Source: Takakia lepidozioides | Lineage: Eukaryota; Streptophyta; Takakiopsida; Takakiales; Takakiaceae | Length of the DNA stretch: 64,000 nt | Direction of reading: 5' to 3' | NCBI GenBank assembly: GCA_030704615.1 | Contig: CM060734.1 | Coordinates: 52,716,042-52,780,041 of the forward strand | Shown: piece after piece, positions 1 to 11,700 of the stretch | Position numbering within the stretch: position 1 is the stretch's first letter | How the letters are laid out: each line of letters starts with the position of its first letter | Translations under genes and position numbers: made by a program | Notes under the pieces: generated by a model | What the model was told of the DNA's origin: nothing | Database searches by the model: none | Seen by the model: the letters and a program-made list of their open reading frames with translations, nothing else

Positions 1-220
1 ATGCCATGATATTGAAGTGCAGGTACGAGACAACATATGAACTCCAAAGGGATGATATTTCCTACTGTGCTTGGGCAAAATCAACACTAGAATACAATAA
101 GTTTCATGCACAAATTCTACTGTCTATTCTTGGTTTTCTCTTCCGCTGCAGCCTAGGATAGACAGAGTACTAACGGTTGATCAAGTTGATGTCTGGGTAG
201 GTCCCCCTTTTTTTACTTAC

Positions 221-976
221 ATGCTCTCATACTCCTGTTTTATCAACCTCGACACTGACTCAACACTTTCCCTATAATCCCCCTTTGACACAGGATGATT
301 GTGAAAACCAAAATGCACACAAGCTCTTGTCGTGGTTTTGAGACGGTGCACCACATAGTACATTCTTGCACCATACACTACCAGGCAAGCAGGTACGAGC
401 CTGCAGAACCTGCACATGAAAGTGTCGGAGCTTGGAGGAGCCGCCCCAGGCTTGAATGGATTGTCCGCAACACCCTCCCACTCGCTCTAGTTCTGAACTC
501 CAGACTGAAGGAAATGCCTGCAATGGAAGTTCTTGCACCTCAGGTGCCCATTGCAAACCGTTCTCCTGAAAATGAGGTTGTCTTGATTTTGAATATTGGA
601 TGTTTTCGTTCTACACCACGGGTGTCCATCGTGTTTTTTATCCATTCCTTCCATTAGACTTGAAATACGTCCAACCCGCCCAGGTGGAGGCAGGTCGAAG
701 AGTATATCTCCATCAAAAGCCTCAGGCAGAAACGTCACGCACACAATTTTGAATATGTCCCACTGAATTCCCCGCAACTTGCTTTTAAAACTAGGCATCC
801 TTCCCATTGACTTCAACTTTGGAATGACACTGCAGATGTGTGTAACGTCCGGATCCACAACAAGCGGGGGATGCACCGTAGAAGGTAGTTTAGGGACGTC
901 CTCCTCCGACGAGTCCGACAGCTCGATGATTGGGGTGAAGCTTGTTGTCTCCTTCTTCACCACGAACTCCCTTTGT
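221..976 (-). pseudogene. Exon of an unrecognised Cys/His-rich protein, interrupted by one stop
   Basis: One reading frame runs through the whole block on the minus strand and is broken only by a TAG at 489-487. Before the stop it holds an acidic serine stretch (ELSDSSEED), a central globular part and the Cys pattern CNGHLRCKNFHC. After the stop it continues with SEWEG, then CRFCRLVPAC, ARMYYVVHR and RACVHFGFHNHPV. The spaced Cys and His residues suggest a zinc-binding fold, possibly of a transposon-borne protein, but I cannot name the family. The block is flanked by a good acceptor (pyrimidine tract then AG at 978-977) and a consensus GTAAGT donor at 220-215, so it looks like an internal exon whose gene continues beyond both edges. 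No ATG was needed within it. Either it is a young pseudogene or the stop is a sequencing error or polymorphism. Confidence 0.5.
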
Positions 977-1084
977 CTAGAACAACAGAAGCAGCTATTC
1001 CCAGTGTGACATAGGACTCAACGAACTGCCGCTGAGGATCTCCTAGGGGGGGTGCTTCCGCGTGAGCGCAACCAAGCTCACACC

Positions 1085-1186
1085 ACGTCAATAGTTCTTG
1101 CCACGTTGGCTCACGGGTTTGACGCCACATCAGCAGACGTCGCCAGCGTGGTTGACGTCACGTCACGTCAAGCCACGTCATTTCCA
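1085..1186. promoter_or_regulatory. Cluster of ACGT-core (CACGTCA/TGACGT) motifs
   Basis: About 100 bases contain repeated CACGTCA, GACGTC and TGACG words, including three overlapping copies around 1155-1175. ACGT cores are binding sites of plant bZIP factors. No gene start that these could serve is evident on either side, so a chance or transposon-derived repeat is as likely as a promoter. Confidence 0.2.
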
Positions 1187-2951
1187 TAGGCACGGACCTA
1201 TAACCGCAGACCGAACATGCAGAAGGGGGCCTATAGCCGCGGACTTGCGCATTTGGCACATAAGGAACCATATGTGGGCGACGAGGCGAAGTGCGGAAGA
1301 GAGCTTATACTGAATGTTGCTGAATGATTGTGTTTGCAGACACCGAATATAGAAAAATGGTTGTAGATGAATTAATGAGGATGAAGGAGAGTCGATGTGG
1401 ATGGCACTGTCAAGTTATTTTACCACTAGTGTGAAGTTAGCTAGGAAATAATTAGCTTTTATATATTAACATTTGGGATTGACCCAAGTGTCAATCCAGG
1501 GGCCAATACATGTTTGGGCACCTGACGTTGTTGTCTTCACGACATATCGCGGTGGGCTCATCTTTCTCGAGTTGAGCCTCACCGTGTCTAGCTATGGCGC
1601 CGTAGTGTGGATTCCCCATGGCGTGGGGTGCACTTGGCTCGACTTAATATATGAGTGATGTTTTCATGTGCAAGTATGTGAGTTTGAGAGAGCTTGTATG
1701 CTTGTATCTTTCCTTTCTTTATCACTCGAGAAAGATCAGCTCGAGTCTGTGAGTGTCAGGTTCGAGTTAGCTGTAGCACTTGTGTTTTCAGATCATGAAA
1801 AACGGTTAAGCCTAGAGTGCAGGGATTCGTGTATGAGCCTATCCAAAGCGGATAGAGTGCAAAGGCGAACAGGTTGCAGGTTTGCAATGGATAGAGAGGC
1901 GGTCAATGTTGCATAGCTCAACGCTATGGCAACTAAGTATGCGGTTCAGTGTGAAGCGGAAGAGATGCTGGCCACGAGTGGGCGAACTGGTGATCGTCTT
2001 CTTCAGCTGCAGGCCAAGTTAAGGAGCTGCATGAATGTGGGCTGCGCATGGAAAGCTAGTATGTTGCAGGTTGGAGATGATATGATCAGCTCCAGGTATT
2101 TCTGCTCGAAATCAGTTGTTGCGGGTAGATGAGGAGCAGCCGAATAGTGGAGTTGCGAGGGGATGCATCGAAGCCCGTTGGGAGCTTCAGCTCCAAGCTC
2201 ATGACGAGGTATGAGTGAAGAGACGGGGCTGATCCCTCTTGTGTGCAAATCAGTGCACTTGTGAAGCATGTGCTGAGTTGGAGTTTCAATCTGAAACTCA
2301 GCAGTGTAAGGGCTCTTGGAGTGGCAAGAGCGGGGCTGGAAGGGCAGCAGCGAGGCGTCCTAGAGCCAGAGGATATGCATGAGAAGTGGAGGTGCACCAA
2401 GTTCGTAGAGGTGTGTATTTTTAGATTCGTTTTTATGAGCTTCATGAAGAAATGGAGCTTGTTGGGCAATATATAGCTTGCTTGTTGAGTTGGGGGTGCT
2501 TCTAGTGGGCCGTGAGAGCTCAGGAGTGCAGGGCGACGGGGCTGATGGCTCCGCAGAAGCCATAGCTCGTTGGCAGCAAGTGCAAGAGCAAACCCCAGCT
2601 CGGGGAGATCTCGGGAACGCGTGGGAATGCCTCGAGAACGTCTCGGGAATGCATGGAAACTCGTTGGGAATTCCAGGGAATGTAGGGAATAGTGGCCGTG
2701 ATGGGCCGTGGGGGCGGTATCACGAGATACCACGAGCCCAAGCCGTGACTATTGACCGTGACCATTGGAAGCCGTGGTGCGGACACCACGGGTAGGCACG
2801 GTGACCAGATCGGGATGGCGGGCCGTGAAGGTTCATGGGCGTGGTACCACGGGGTATCACAGGGCAGCCCGTGGCCAACGAGCGCCTAGGGCGGGCTGTG
2901 AGGAGTCGTGGCGGTTGGAGCCACGGAAGGCCGCGAACAGGCAGAGTGAAA

Positions 2952-2983
<32 letters not shown>

Positions 2984-5030
2984 CAAAAAACTTTTTTCAC
3001 TCGTGGGACCTTGATGGGGAGGCTGGGCTCTAAAGAACAACGGTTTTGAGCTAGATGATCCGGCAGAAAAGTCGGAATTGCCTCCCTGTTGCATTTTAAC
3101 AAAGGGGATTATTTCCCTGCAGATAATCTTTTCGGGTTTTCAGCCCAATTCTTAACTATGGGGGGAGACCAGCCTGCAGGTAATTCCTTTGGACAGAATG
3201 TTGTTGGGGGCCTATATGTACCTCTATTTGCTCCACTAGAAGCATTTGTGTCTTTTCCGAATCGACTGCATGTCCAAAACCACTGAGGGAACAACTTTGA
3301 GATGTTTGTTACTACTGCACAGTCGTTACGGATAAATTCGCATTTCTAATGGCGGATAGAAGTTGCATCAATGACTCTGCAAACGGCGCAATATCCGCGG
3401 CGATTTAATTCAATTACGTAATTATTATTATTATTTAAAACAACAACTACAAGTGGTTTTAAGCACTAGAGATGGACTCTTAACAACTAGGCATTCATTG
3501 CACACCCTATTCAAAAATGGAATTTTTATAAGTGCTCCACATGGCTCATGACGTGGAATATTCTAATGTATTTAAGGGCTTGTGTGGCTCGTAGAGATTG
3601 TTCTAATCGTCGGATGTAAAATGATATAAGGGCGAAAGAGTAGCTTTGTCCTTTGCCTGAATTTGTCTAAGTGTTGGGAGAGGGATGGAGGCTTGGGAGA
3701 GAGACGAGCAAGTGATGCGAGAAGGACGAAGACCAAATCGAGGCCCATGTCCTGTTGTTGCAAGCGTTTATGGCGTAGGGGGCGCATTATGTGCAAATGT
3801 GGGCTCTTGGCTCCCCTTTGTACCATGATTTGGTATTCTTCCTCATGATCACAAGGTTCTTGGGGGAATCAGTTTGGTCTTAGCGGCCCATATTTTAATC
3901 TCTGCCCGCTCAGCTATACCGTGGTGGTTCTTACGGACCAATCCCACATTACCTGACTACAGATACAAGCAGCACACACAAGAGGTCTTCTTGGGTTCAT
4001 GGTCAGCTTGAGGCAAAATTCACATGGCAGACATCCTCTTCGTTGGACTTGTGTATTGCATATTGTATTCTAAATGGGTTTTGTCGACATGTGCAGGAGT
4101 CCGCGTGCTTCCACTTGCCCTCCAGGGCCATCACACCTATTTGGACTTCTTTCCAGTCCTCCTCGGTCTTGCGTGCTACCTGTCTATGCGGAGGCACTCG
4201 CAACAAGCATGACCGTTCATGGCACTCGGAGTCCACCCATCGACGGCCGTGGTAGAAGACGTGGTGTTGGGGCCAGAATCTTTGTGGATGACATAGCACA
4301 GGAGGTCGAGACTGATTCTGATGACTGTGACACTTGATATGAAGTTTTCTTTTGGTTTTATTCGGGGCCAAATTTGAAATGGGATGGTTGTGTGTCCTTG
4401 TTGTCCTGTTTGCAATGTGTGCGTGGAATGCACATTAATGGGAACAAACTATTGTTGGAGATGGGGGTTGCATGGACTGCCCGGATTGTTCCTTCAATCT
4501 ATTTAGTGTTTTCTGGACCTCACAGACTTGAGTGCATTGCAAAAATAAACAAACGACTTTGGTTCGTGTACAACATTCTCGCATCATTTGGTCGTTGGTC
4601 TCCAAATCATTCCTGCTAGAAGAATGGTTGGTGAATCCATCACGGTGAAGTCCACCTCATCAAAGAGTTGTGAGGCATTCTCAAATCTAATGAGCATCCA
4701 TGATGCTCCCGCACATACCTGGCATGTTCGCAAGGGTGGTGAGTAAGAAAAGATTTTGCAGGGTTCCGCTTTAGTTCATGTCAGTGTGCACCTCCTCACG
4801 ACGTACCCACATAAACTTGTGAGGGCTTGGTATGTTGATAACGTCTGCATGGATGCAATGGATACAATGGATGTAACATATCCACTTTGCATTCCCGGGA
4901 AATGGCTGATCAACCCGCGGAAATAGGTGACACCCGCGGAAATAGGCCCTGTATGTATGCTGACGTGGCGTGAGCCTGTGCTGGGCTCACGGTTTCCTGG
5001 GCTCACAGGCTCACGGAATAGCACCCCCCG
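1187..5030. other. Stretch without recognisable genes
   Basis: Short open frames occur on both strands but none shows family motifs, a supported start or splice signals. 2690-2930 is rich in CCACGG/CCGTGG words. 2947-2992 is an (ACAAA)n-like simple repeat. 3420-3440 is an ATT repeat. The rest looks like decayed intergenic DNA. Confidence 0.5.
2947..2992. repeat. A-rich (CAAAA)n simple repeat
   Basis: About 45 bases of consecutive CAAAA-type units follow a short A run. It could be the tail of an old retroposon on the plus strand, but no element body is recognisable upstream. Confidence 0.7.
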
Positions 5031-5960
5031 GTGGGATGATATTGCAAAGGTGAGAGAAATGATGAAGGTCAGAGGGGTTAGAAAGGAGCCAGATGACAAG
5101 TTGCATCCCAGAATTAAGGAAATCCATGTTGAGCTGAGAAGATTGTCTGGGCAGATGAAGGAGGCGGGGTATGTGCCTAACACGCGCTTTTTATTGCATG
5201 ATGTGGAGGAAAGAAATTTTCTCTTAGCCACCACAGTGAGAAGCTGGCCATTGGTTTTGGGCTGATCAGCACGACTCATCAAGAATCTTCGAGTGTGTGG
5301 AGACTGCCACACCTCCACCAATTCATCTCAAAGATTGTTGGCCGAGCCATTGTTGTATGGGACGCTAACTACTTTCCACCACTTTGAAGATGAGATTTGT
5401 TCTTGTGGTGATTACTGGTGAAAGGATGTTTTCTTGGAAAGATGCTAGTGTCTTGCTTCATTCATTGATCTGTGTAGCTACTCAGACCATCCACCATTTC
5501 CTGATAGTGGGGTCTACCCGGCATAGGTAGGAAGTCAGCCCACAATTGCACTTGAGTGAAGGGGTGATTTTTGACTGATTCTGGTGACAATGGATGGAAA
5601 TCAGAATGCTGTCCTAATTCTGGGTTTGGGTGGTGGAGCTTCTCCAAAGCTTGAAGATGGAGGTGAAGTTACATGAATATTGTCAAAAGCTAGCGTTAAC
5701 CCACCAAGATCCAATCCCACGGTGGATGCTTGAAAGTTCATATAGTGAATGTAAGGGTATTTGGGTACGTTGATATTGATTGATGCGGCTTGTGAAAATT
5801 GAACATTGAAATGCAGATCCGCCATTTTTCTTCCAAGAAAAAGCAAAACATGGGATCTCTGCATGTAACACAGTGGGGATGACCCACCTCTTTTTTGTGA
5901 AAAATTGAACGTAGTTCTTAGAATTCGTTGCTAGTAGTGCGGAGCAACACGAAGCTCTAG
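5031..5960 (+). pseudogene. 3' end of a DYW-type PPR gene (direct repeat copy 1)
   Basis: The block starts abruptly inside the E motif of a plant PPR protein (WDDIAKVREMMKVRGVRKEP), continues through HPRIKEIHVELRRLSGQMKE and GYVPNTRFLLHDVE, and after frame changes still shows HSEKLA and the terminal EDEICSCGDYW followed by TGA near 5388-5423. DYW domains act in organelle RNA C-to-U editing. Here at least two frameshifts and the absence of all upstream PPR motifs show it is dead. The block plus its 3' flank is repeated at 11323-12355. This copy keeps the HSEKLA and DYW codons that copy 2 has lost, while copy 2 keeps about 120 bases (near 11940-12060) missing here. The 5' edge is sharp, as expected for a truncated retrocopy or a segmental duplication. 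Confidence 0.75.
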
Positions 5961-6570
5961 TTTAGTGTAGAGCAGGAATAGGGTGCCATAATGCCACGTC
6001 ATCGTCGCTACTTTTCGTCGCCACATCATCGTAGCCAGGTCATCGTAGACACATCATCATCGTTGTCAATTTCTTTGGAATCTGCCCGGACTGCCCGCCC
6101 GAAATATGCCAATAGAAATCGTCGCGCCAACTTTTCCGGATTCGCCCGCAATGCCCGGATCTTGATCTTCTTGAATTGCAGGAGCTCTGCGTTTTCCGCC
6201 TCCGTTCACCTTGGAAGCTGCAAGCTCTCAATGAATTGAGGAAATCCATGCTGAGGTAGATTGTCTTGGCAGATGAAGGATCAAGCATAGAAATGTCTTA
6301 ATGTGGCTTTCAACATTGGGTGAGCTAGTGAGGGTTGTAAAGTTCAAGAATTTGAGTGATACGGAAACAGAAAACAACCAGATGGTGAACGCTACGAAGA
6401 ATTGTAGTGGAGGGGATCTGTCATGGAGAAGGTATTTACTGAAGTTGAGGTCTTGTGGATAGAACTCACATTGAAGTGTGAAAAGAAAAGTTGAAATTTG
6501 AACAGAACTGTTTGACTCTATTGCAATGGCCTTCATTTCAGAGTTGGTTTGAAGTCAAGTTTGACATAGG

Positions 6571-6890
6571 CTGCAGGGGTGCGGGATGGAGGCTTTGGAG
6601 ACCTATGAGCAAATGATGGGGGAAGGGGTGAAGCCCGACCACATCACGTTTGTATGTGTTTGCAGTGTGTGTGCTGGAAAAGGGCAAAGAGGTGCATGGT
6701 TGCATCGCCAAAGCTGGAATTGTACATACTGAACCATACCCTCGTGGACATGTATGCCAAATGTAGGAGCATTGAGGATGCGGAGGGAGTGTTCAACAAT
6801 ATGCCTAAACGACGTCGTGCCATGACAGGTGGTGTGCTTGAAGTGTTCGAGATTCAACAATGCTTGCTAGAGGCAGAGTTGTCATGCATC
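6571..6890 (+). pseudogene. Decayed PPR repeat fragment
   Basis: Parts of two PPR motifs are readable in shifting frames: GMEALETYEQMMGEGVKPDH, then a helix ending in KGKEVHG, followed by remnants of MYAKC and a MPKR-like end. These are typical of the PLS class of PPR proteins. Frameshifts and a missing ending show it is not functional. It heads the first of several spacer-plus-PPR units repeated downstream. Confidence 0.6.
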
Positions 6891-7029
6891 TCTATTCAAG
6901 GACAATGTGGTGAGGGCACCTTCTTCTTAGACCTATATCAGCTTGTTTTGCCCTCTCATCAGACTCGACCCTGAGATGCATATTGAATTTTGTCAGTTAG
7001 CTCGTTAGCTCAGAGGCATGGATAGCTAA

Positions 7030-7225
7030 AGGAGCAGGGATAGAGTGTGGGTCCAGATTCATCCAAGAGGCCAGATTTCAAGCACAAGAGTACCTATGAT
7101 TCCATGTGGATCGATAGTTACAAGAAACCTGCATGGGTAGATGGTCAGCTAGAAGCCGCAGAAGCAGCGGCACAATTGATAAAATCAGGCATTGCTAACC
7201 AAGGCACCTTCTTTAACACATTTCA
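7030..7225 (+). repeat. Non-PPR spacer repeat, copy 1 (copy 2 at 8093-8276)
   Basis: About 190 bases beginning GAGCAGGGAT and ending near AAGGCACCTTCTT recur with roughly 85-90 percent identity by eye at 8093-8276. Both copies follow a short segment (6948-7010 and 7776-7836, with a weaker third at 8290-8345) that is itself repeated. The spacers therefore duplicated together with the PPR fragments rather than by separate events. Confidence 0.65.
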
Positions 7226-7289
7226 CCCAGTTTTTCCCTCACATCAGGAAAGAAAAGAAAGCAGCCCAAAAACAGGGACAGAGATGAGG

Positions 7290-7790
7290 AGAAGCTGTGG
7301 AAGGAATACTTTCTGAGCCCATTTATGTGGTGACAGCCCTGGGGAAAAGGGCAAAATGCTGCACATGGTTGCATCAACCAAAGCTGAATTGTACCAAAGA
7401 GGATTCTGAACCATACTCGTGGCCGTGTATGCCAAATGTGGAGATTGAGGATGCGGAGGGAGTGTTCAACACTATGGCTGAATGAGATGATTGTGGTGTC
7501 GTGGGGAATGCGATTGGCTTGCAAGGCCGCTGCACAACAGGGGCGCGGGATGGAGGCTTAGGAGACCTATGAGCAAATGACGGGGGGAAGGGTGAAGCCT
7601 GACCACATAACGTTTGTGTGATTGTGCAAGCCTGGCAGCCCTGGAAAAGGGCAAAGAGGTCCATGGTTGCATTGTCAAAGCTGGAAATGTACCAAATGTA
7701 ATTCTGAACAAATACCCTTGTGGGGAATGTATGCCAAATGTTGAGGGAGTGTTCAACAATATGCTGAATCTGCCTGTTTGCCCTCTCATC
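7290..7790 (+). pseudogene. Decayed PPR repeat fragments
   Basis: Readable pieces in several frames include VYAKCG, GVFN, KGKEVHGCIVKAGNVPN and a truncated MPNVEGVFNNM. They represent about two PPR motifs. Deletions have removed much of each helix pair. It belongs to the tandemly duplicated PPR-derived unit of 6570-8940. Confidence 0.55.
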
Positions 7791-8092
7791 AGACTCGGCC
7801 CTGAGATGCATATTGAATTCTATAAGTTAGCTCGTTGGTGTATTCTGTGGTGGTTAGGAGTGACTTTGACAAGTTACTGGATTGTGGCAGCAGGAAAGTA
7901 TCCAAAAATAGATAACATAGATGAGGAGAAGCTTGTTGGGGGATCTATGGTGGTTTTGGAGTGATTTGAACAAATTACAGTAGGTAGGGTTGGGGTGTTT
8001 GTTGGAAGAACTTTGCGGCGTCAGTGTCAGCTGCTTCAGCTGCTAGCAGCAAGGCAGAGGATGTATTCACGATATGTACACAGGCATGGATA

Positions 8093-8276
8093 GCTGAAGG
8101 AGCAGGGATCGAGTGTGGGTCCAGATTCGTCCAAAAGGGCTGGATTTCAAGCTCCAGATTACCTATGATTCCCTGTGGAAGGATAGCTACAAGAAACAGA
8201 TGGTCAACTGGAAGCCGCAGCAGCAGCGACACAATGGATAAAATCAGGCAGTGCTAATGAAGGCACCTTCTTCAAC
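8093..8276 (+). repeat. Non-PPR spacer repeat, copy 2
   Basis: Second copy of the spacer at 7030-7225, lying between two PPR fragments in the same order and orientation. Confidence 0.65.
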
Positions 8277-8499
8277 AGATTTCCCCGTTTTTCCCCTTAT
8301 CAGAATCGACCCTAAATTTCCATGTTGGATTCTGCAAGTTAGTTGGTTGAGTGAATCTTGTTTGGAGTGACTTTGACATGATACTGCCAATGTGACAATA
8401 GGAAAGTATCCAAAAACAGGTAACAAAGATGATGAAAAGCTGTGGAATGAATACTTTTCTAACACCAGTCATGGTGGGACAACCGAGGCAAAAAGGTGA

Positions 8500-8940
8500 A
8501 TTCCTGTCAGATTACCAGATGTGATTCTGAACACTGCCCTGGTGGACATGTATGCCAAATGTAGGAGTATCGAGGATGGCAAGGGAGCATTCAACACTAT
8601 GGTTGAACGAGATGTGGTGTTGTGGAGCGCGGTGCTTGCAGGGTATGCACAGCAGGGACAAGAGATGGAGGCGGGATGGAGGCTTTGGAGACCTATGCGC
8701 AATCGATGGGGGAAGGGTTGAAGCCCGACCACATCACGTTTGTGTGCGTTTGCAGTGCATGTGCAAGCCTGGCACCGTAGAAAAGGGCAAGAGGTGCATG
8801 GTTGCATCACCAAATCTGCGAAGGGAGGGTTCGACACTATGGCCGAATGTGATGTGGTGTCGTGGAACACGATGCTTGCAGGGTATGCACAGCAGGGGCC
8901 CGGGAGGAGGCTTTGGATACCTATGAGCAAATGATATTAC
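8500..8940 (+). pseudogene. Decayed PPR repeat fragments
   Basis: The frame from about 8521 reads ALVDMYAKCRSIEDGKGAFN and ERDVVLWSAVLAGYAQQG, a standard L/S-type PPR pair. It then shifts to a second set with KGQEVHGCITK and ECDVVSWNTMLAGYAQQG. Frameshifts near 8640 and 8850 separate the parts. It continues into the longer PPR pseudogene that follows. Confidence 0.6.
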
Positions 8941-10589
8941 ATGTATGCCAATCAGGGAGTATGAAGGATGTGCATCAAGTGTTTGATAAAATGGGTCAAT
9001 GGGATGTGGTCTCATGGAACACCATGATTTCAGGATATGCCCAGAATGGGTGTGGGAGGCAAGCTTTGGAGATCTATGAGAAGATGCAATGGGAAGGGGT
9101 GACACCCAACAGGGCCACGTTCCTCTGTGTTCTGAATGCCTGTGCGAGCCTAGGAGCCTTGAAAAAGGGCAAAGAGGTCCTTGCTAACATTCTCAAACCT
9201 TGAATTTCATCATATATTAACTTGGAAACTGCCCTTGCTGACATGTACGCCAAATGCAGGAGCATGAAGGACGGACGACAAGTATTTAAGAGTATGGCTG
9301 TACGAGATGTGGTCTCATGGAGTGCCATGATCGTTGGGTACGCTCAGGATGGGTGTAGTAGGGAGGCATTTGAGGTTTATAAGAAAATGCAATAGGAAGG
9401 GGTGACACGCAATAGGGTCACCTACATTTGCATTCTCAAGGCTTGTGCCAGCCTAGGAGCCCTGGAAATGGACAAAGAAGTCCACAATAACATCATCAAA
9501 GCTGAGATTGTGTCAGATATAACTTTGGAGAATACACTTGTCGACATGTATGCCAAATGTAGGAACATGAAGGATGCGCATCAAGTGTTTGACAAGATGA
9601 CTAAACGAGATATGGTCTCATGGAGTGCCATGATCACAGGATACATACAAGATGGGTCTAGTAGGGAGGCTTTCAAGATCTATGAGCAGATAGAACTTGA
9701 AGGGGTGATGCCCAACCATGTCACATTTCTTTGCATTCTCAATGCGTGTGCCAGCCTGGGAGCCTTGGGAAAGAGTAAAGAGGTCCATGCTGACATCCTG
9801 AAAGCTGGAATTACATCATATGTAAATCTGGAGACTGCACTTGTAGACATGTAAGCCAAATGTGGGAGCTTAGAGGATGCGCGTGAAGTGTTTGACAGTA
9901 TGGCTAAACAAGATGTGGTCTCATGGAATGCGCTAATCATAGGATATGATCAGCACGGGTGTGCTAGGGAGGCCTTGCTCCTATTGGAACAAATGCAACA
10001 GGAATGCGTGAAGCCTAATAGTAGTATCTTCATATCTGTCTTTTCAGCATGCAGCCATGGGGGCCTAGTGGATGAAAGCCATCAATGCTTTGATTCCTTG
10101 AGACAGGATCATGGTCTCACTGCTACAGTGGAGCATTTTAGCTGCATGGTGGACCTTCTTGGCCGTGCAGGGCGATTGTATGAGGACTTAATTAACACAT
10201 GCCAATCATGCCAGATGTTGGGGTATGGACGGCCTTGCTTGGTGCCTGTAGAGTTTGGAGATGTGGAGATAGCAGAACATGCAACAAAGAGTATTCTCAA
10301 GATTGATCTGGAGCACTCTACGGCTTATGTGCTGCTATCAAACATTTATGCTGCGGCTGGCAGGTGGGATGATAAAGCAAGGGTGAGAAAAATGATGGAG
10401 GACAAGGGTATCAGAAAGGAGCCAGGGTGCAGCTGCATTGAGGTTGACAATAGGGTGCATACTTTTGTTGTAGGAAACAAATTGCATCCACAAATTCAGG
10501 AAATTCATGCTGAGCTGCAGAGATTGTCTGGGCTGATGAAGGGGGTGGGATATGTTCTAGACACGCGCTTTGTGTTACATGACGTTTAG
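8937..10589 (+). pseudogene. PPR-E/E+ gene with three in-frame stops
   Basis: A single frame stays readable for about 1.65 kb. It encodes successive PPR units, each with MYAKC, a VFDKM or VFDSM end, DVVSWxxMI and ACASLGAL, followed by the conserved PPR ending SACSHGGLVDE, SCMVDLLGRAGRL, LLSNIYAAAGRWDDKARVR, EPGCSCIEV and VLDTRFVLHDV. It is interrupted by TGA at 9201, TAG at about 9393 and TAA at about 9852, and ends with TAG at 10587-10589 just before the DYW domain would start. Expected residues at the stops are Gly, Gln or Trp, and Tyr by comparison with neighbouring repeats, so these are ordinary mutations. Such proteins act in organelle RNA processing. This locus is a recently dead copy. 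Confidence 0.8.
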
Positions 10590-11700
10590 GAGGACATGCA
10601 TGTCAAATGTGGATGCATCGAGGATGCAAATGGAGTGTTTGACAGTATGGCTAAACGTGATGTGGTGTCATGGATTGTGATGATTGCAAGATATGCACAA
10701 CAAGGGTGCGGGATGGAGGCTTTGGAGACCTATGTGCAAATGATGTGCGAAGGGGTGAAAACCAACCACATCATGTTTGTGTGCGTTCGCAATGCTTGTG
10801 CAAGCCTGGTAGCCCTGGAAAATGGCAAAGGGTGCATGGTGACATCATCAAAGCTGGAATTGTACCAAATGTCATTCTGGACACTGCCCTGGTGGACATG
10901 TATGCGAAATGTGGGTGCATTGAGGATGCAAAAGGAGTATTTGACAATGTGACTGGCTTGAAGCTGGACAATATCACCTTTATATGTGTTCTCTCTGCAT
11001 GCAGCCACACTGGCCTACTAAATGAAAGAAGACGCTACTTCGATTCCTTGAGTCAAGATCATGGTGTCACCCCCGCCAGTAAAGCACTTTGGCTATGGTG
11101 GACCTTCTGGACATGCATGACAACTACATGAGGCAGTAGACCTGATTAATAAAATGCCAATCAATCCAGATGTTGTGGTGTGGAAGGCCTTGCTTGGTGC
11201 CTGCAGAATCCATGGCAATGTGGAGATGGCTGAATGTGTGGCAACATCTATCCTCAAGTGGGATGAACATGATGCCGCCACTTATGTGTTGTTATATCAA
11301 ACATCTATGCTGCAGCTGACATGTGGGATGATACTGCAAAGGTGAGAAGAATGATGAAGGTCAGAGGGGTTAGAAAGGAGCCAGATGACAAGTTGCATCC
11401 CAGAATTAAGGAAATCCATGTTGAGCTGAGAAGATTGTCTGGGCAGATGAAGGAGGCGGGGTATGTGCCTGACACACGCTTTTTATTGCATGATGTGGAT
11501 GAAGCTGAGAAGCTGGCCATTGGTTTTGGGCTGATCAGCACGACTCATCAAGAATCTTCGAGTGTGTGGAGACTGCCACACCTCCACCAAATTCATCTCA
11601 AAGATTGTTGGCCGAGCAATTGTTGTATGGACGCTAACTACTTTCCACCATTTGAAGATGAAGATGTGGATTTTTGTTCTTGGTGATTACTGGTGAAAGG
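10590..11700 (+). pseudogene. Second decayed PPR-DYW gene fragment
   Basis: It restarts with KCGCIEDANGVFDSMAKRD, runs through frameshifts to DMYAKCGCIEDAKGVFDN, LSACSHTGLLNERRRYFDSL, PDVVVWKALLGACRIHGN and a displaced LSNIYAA, then the E/E+ block WDDTAKVRRMMK, HPRIKEIHVEL and RFLLHDVDE. The end has lost the DYW triplet through a deletion (the frame ends DVDFCSW, stop near 11685). From 11323 on it matches the direct repeat at 5031-5960. It lies tail to head with the previous PPR pseudogene, which suggests an unequal-crossover tandem array. Confidence 0.75.

Noticed and set aside
9201-9854. In-frame stops of the PPR pseudogene as U-to-C RNA-editing sites
   Set aside because: U-to-C editing of stops is an organelle process, and the stops would not restore the residues expected from neighbouring repeats (Gly and Tyr at two of the three sites).
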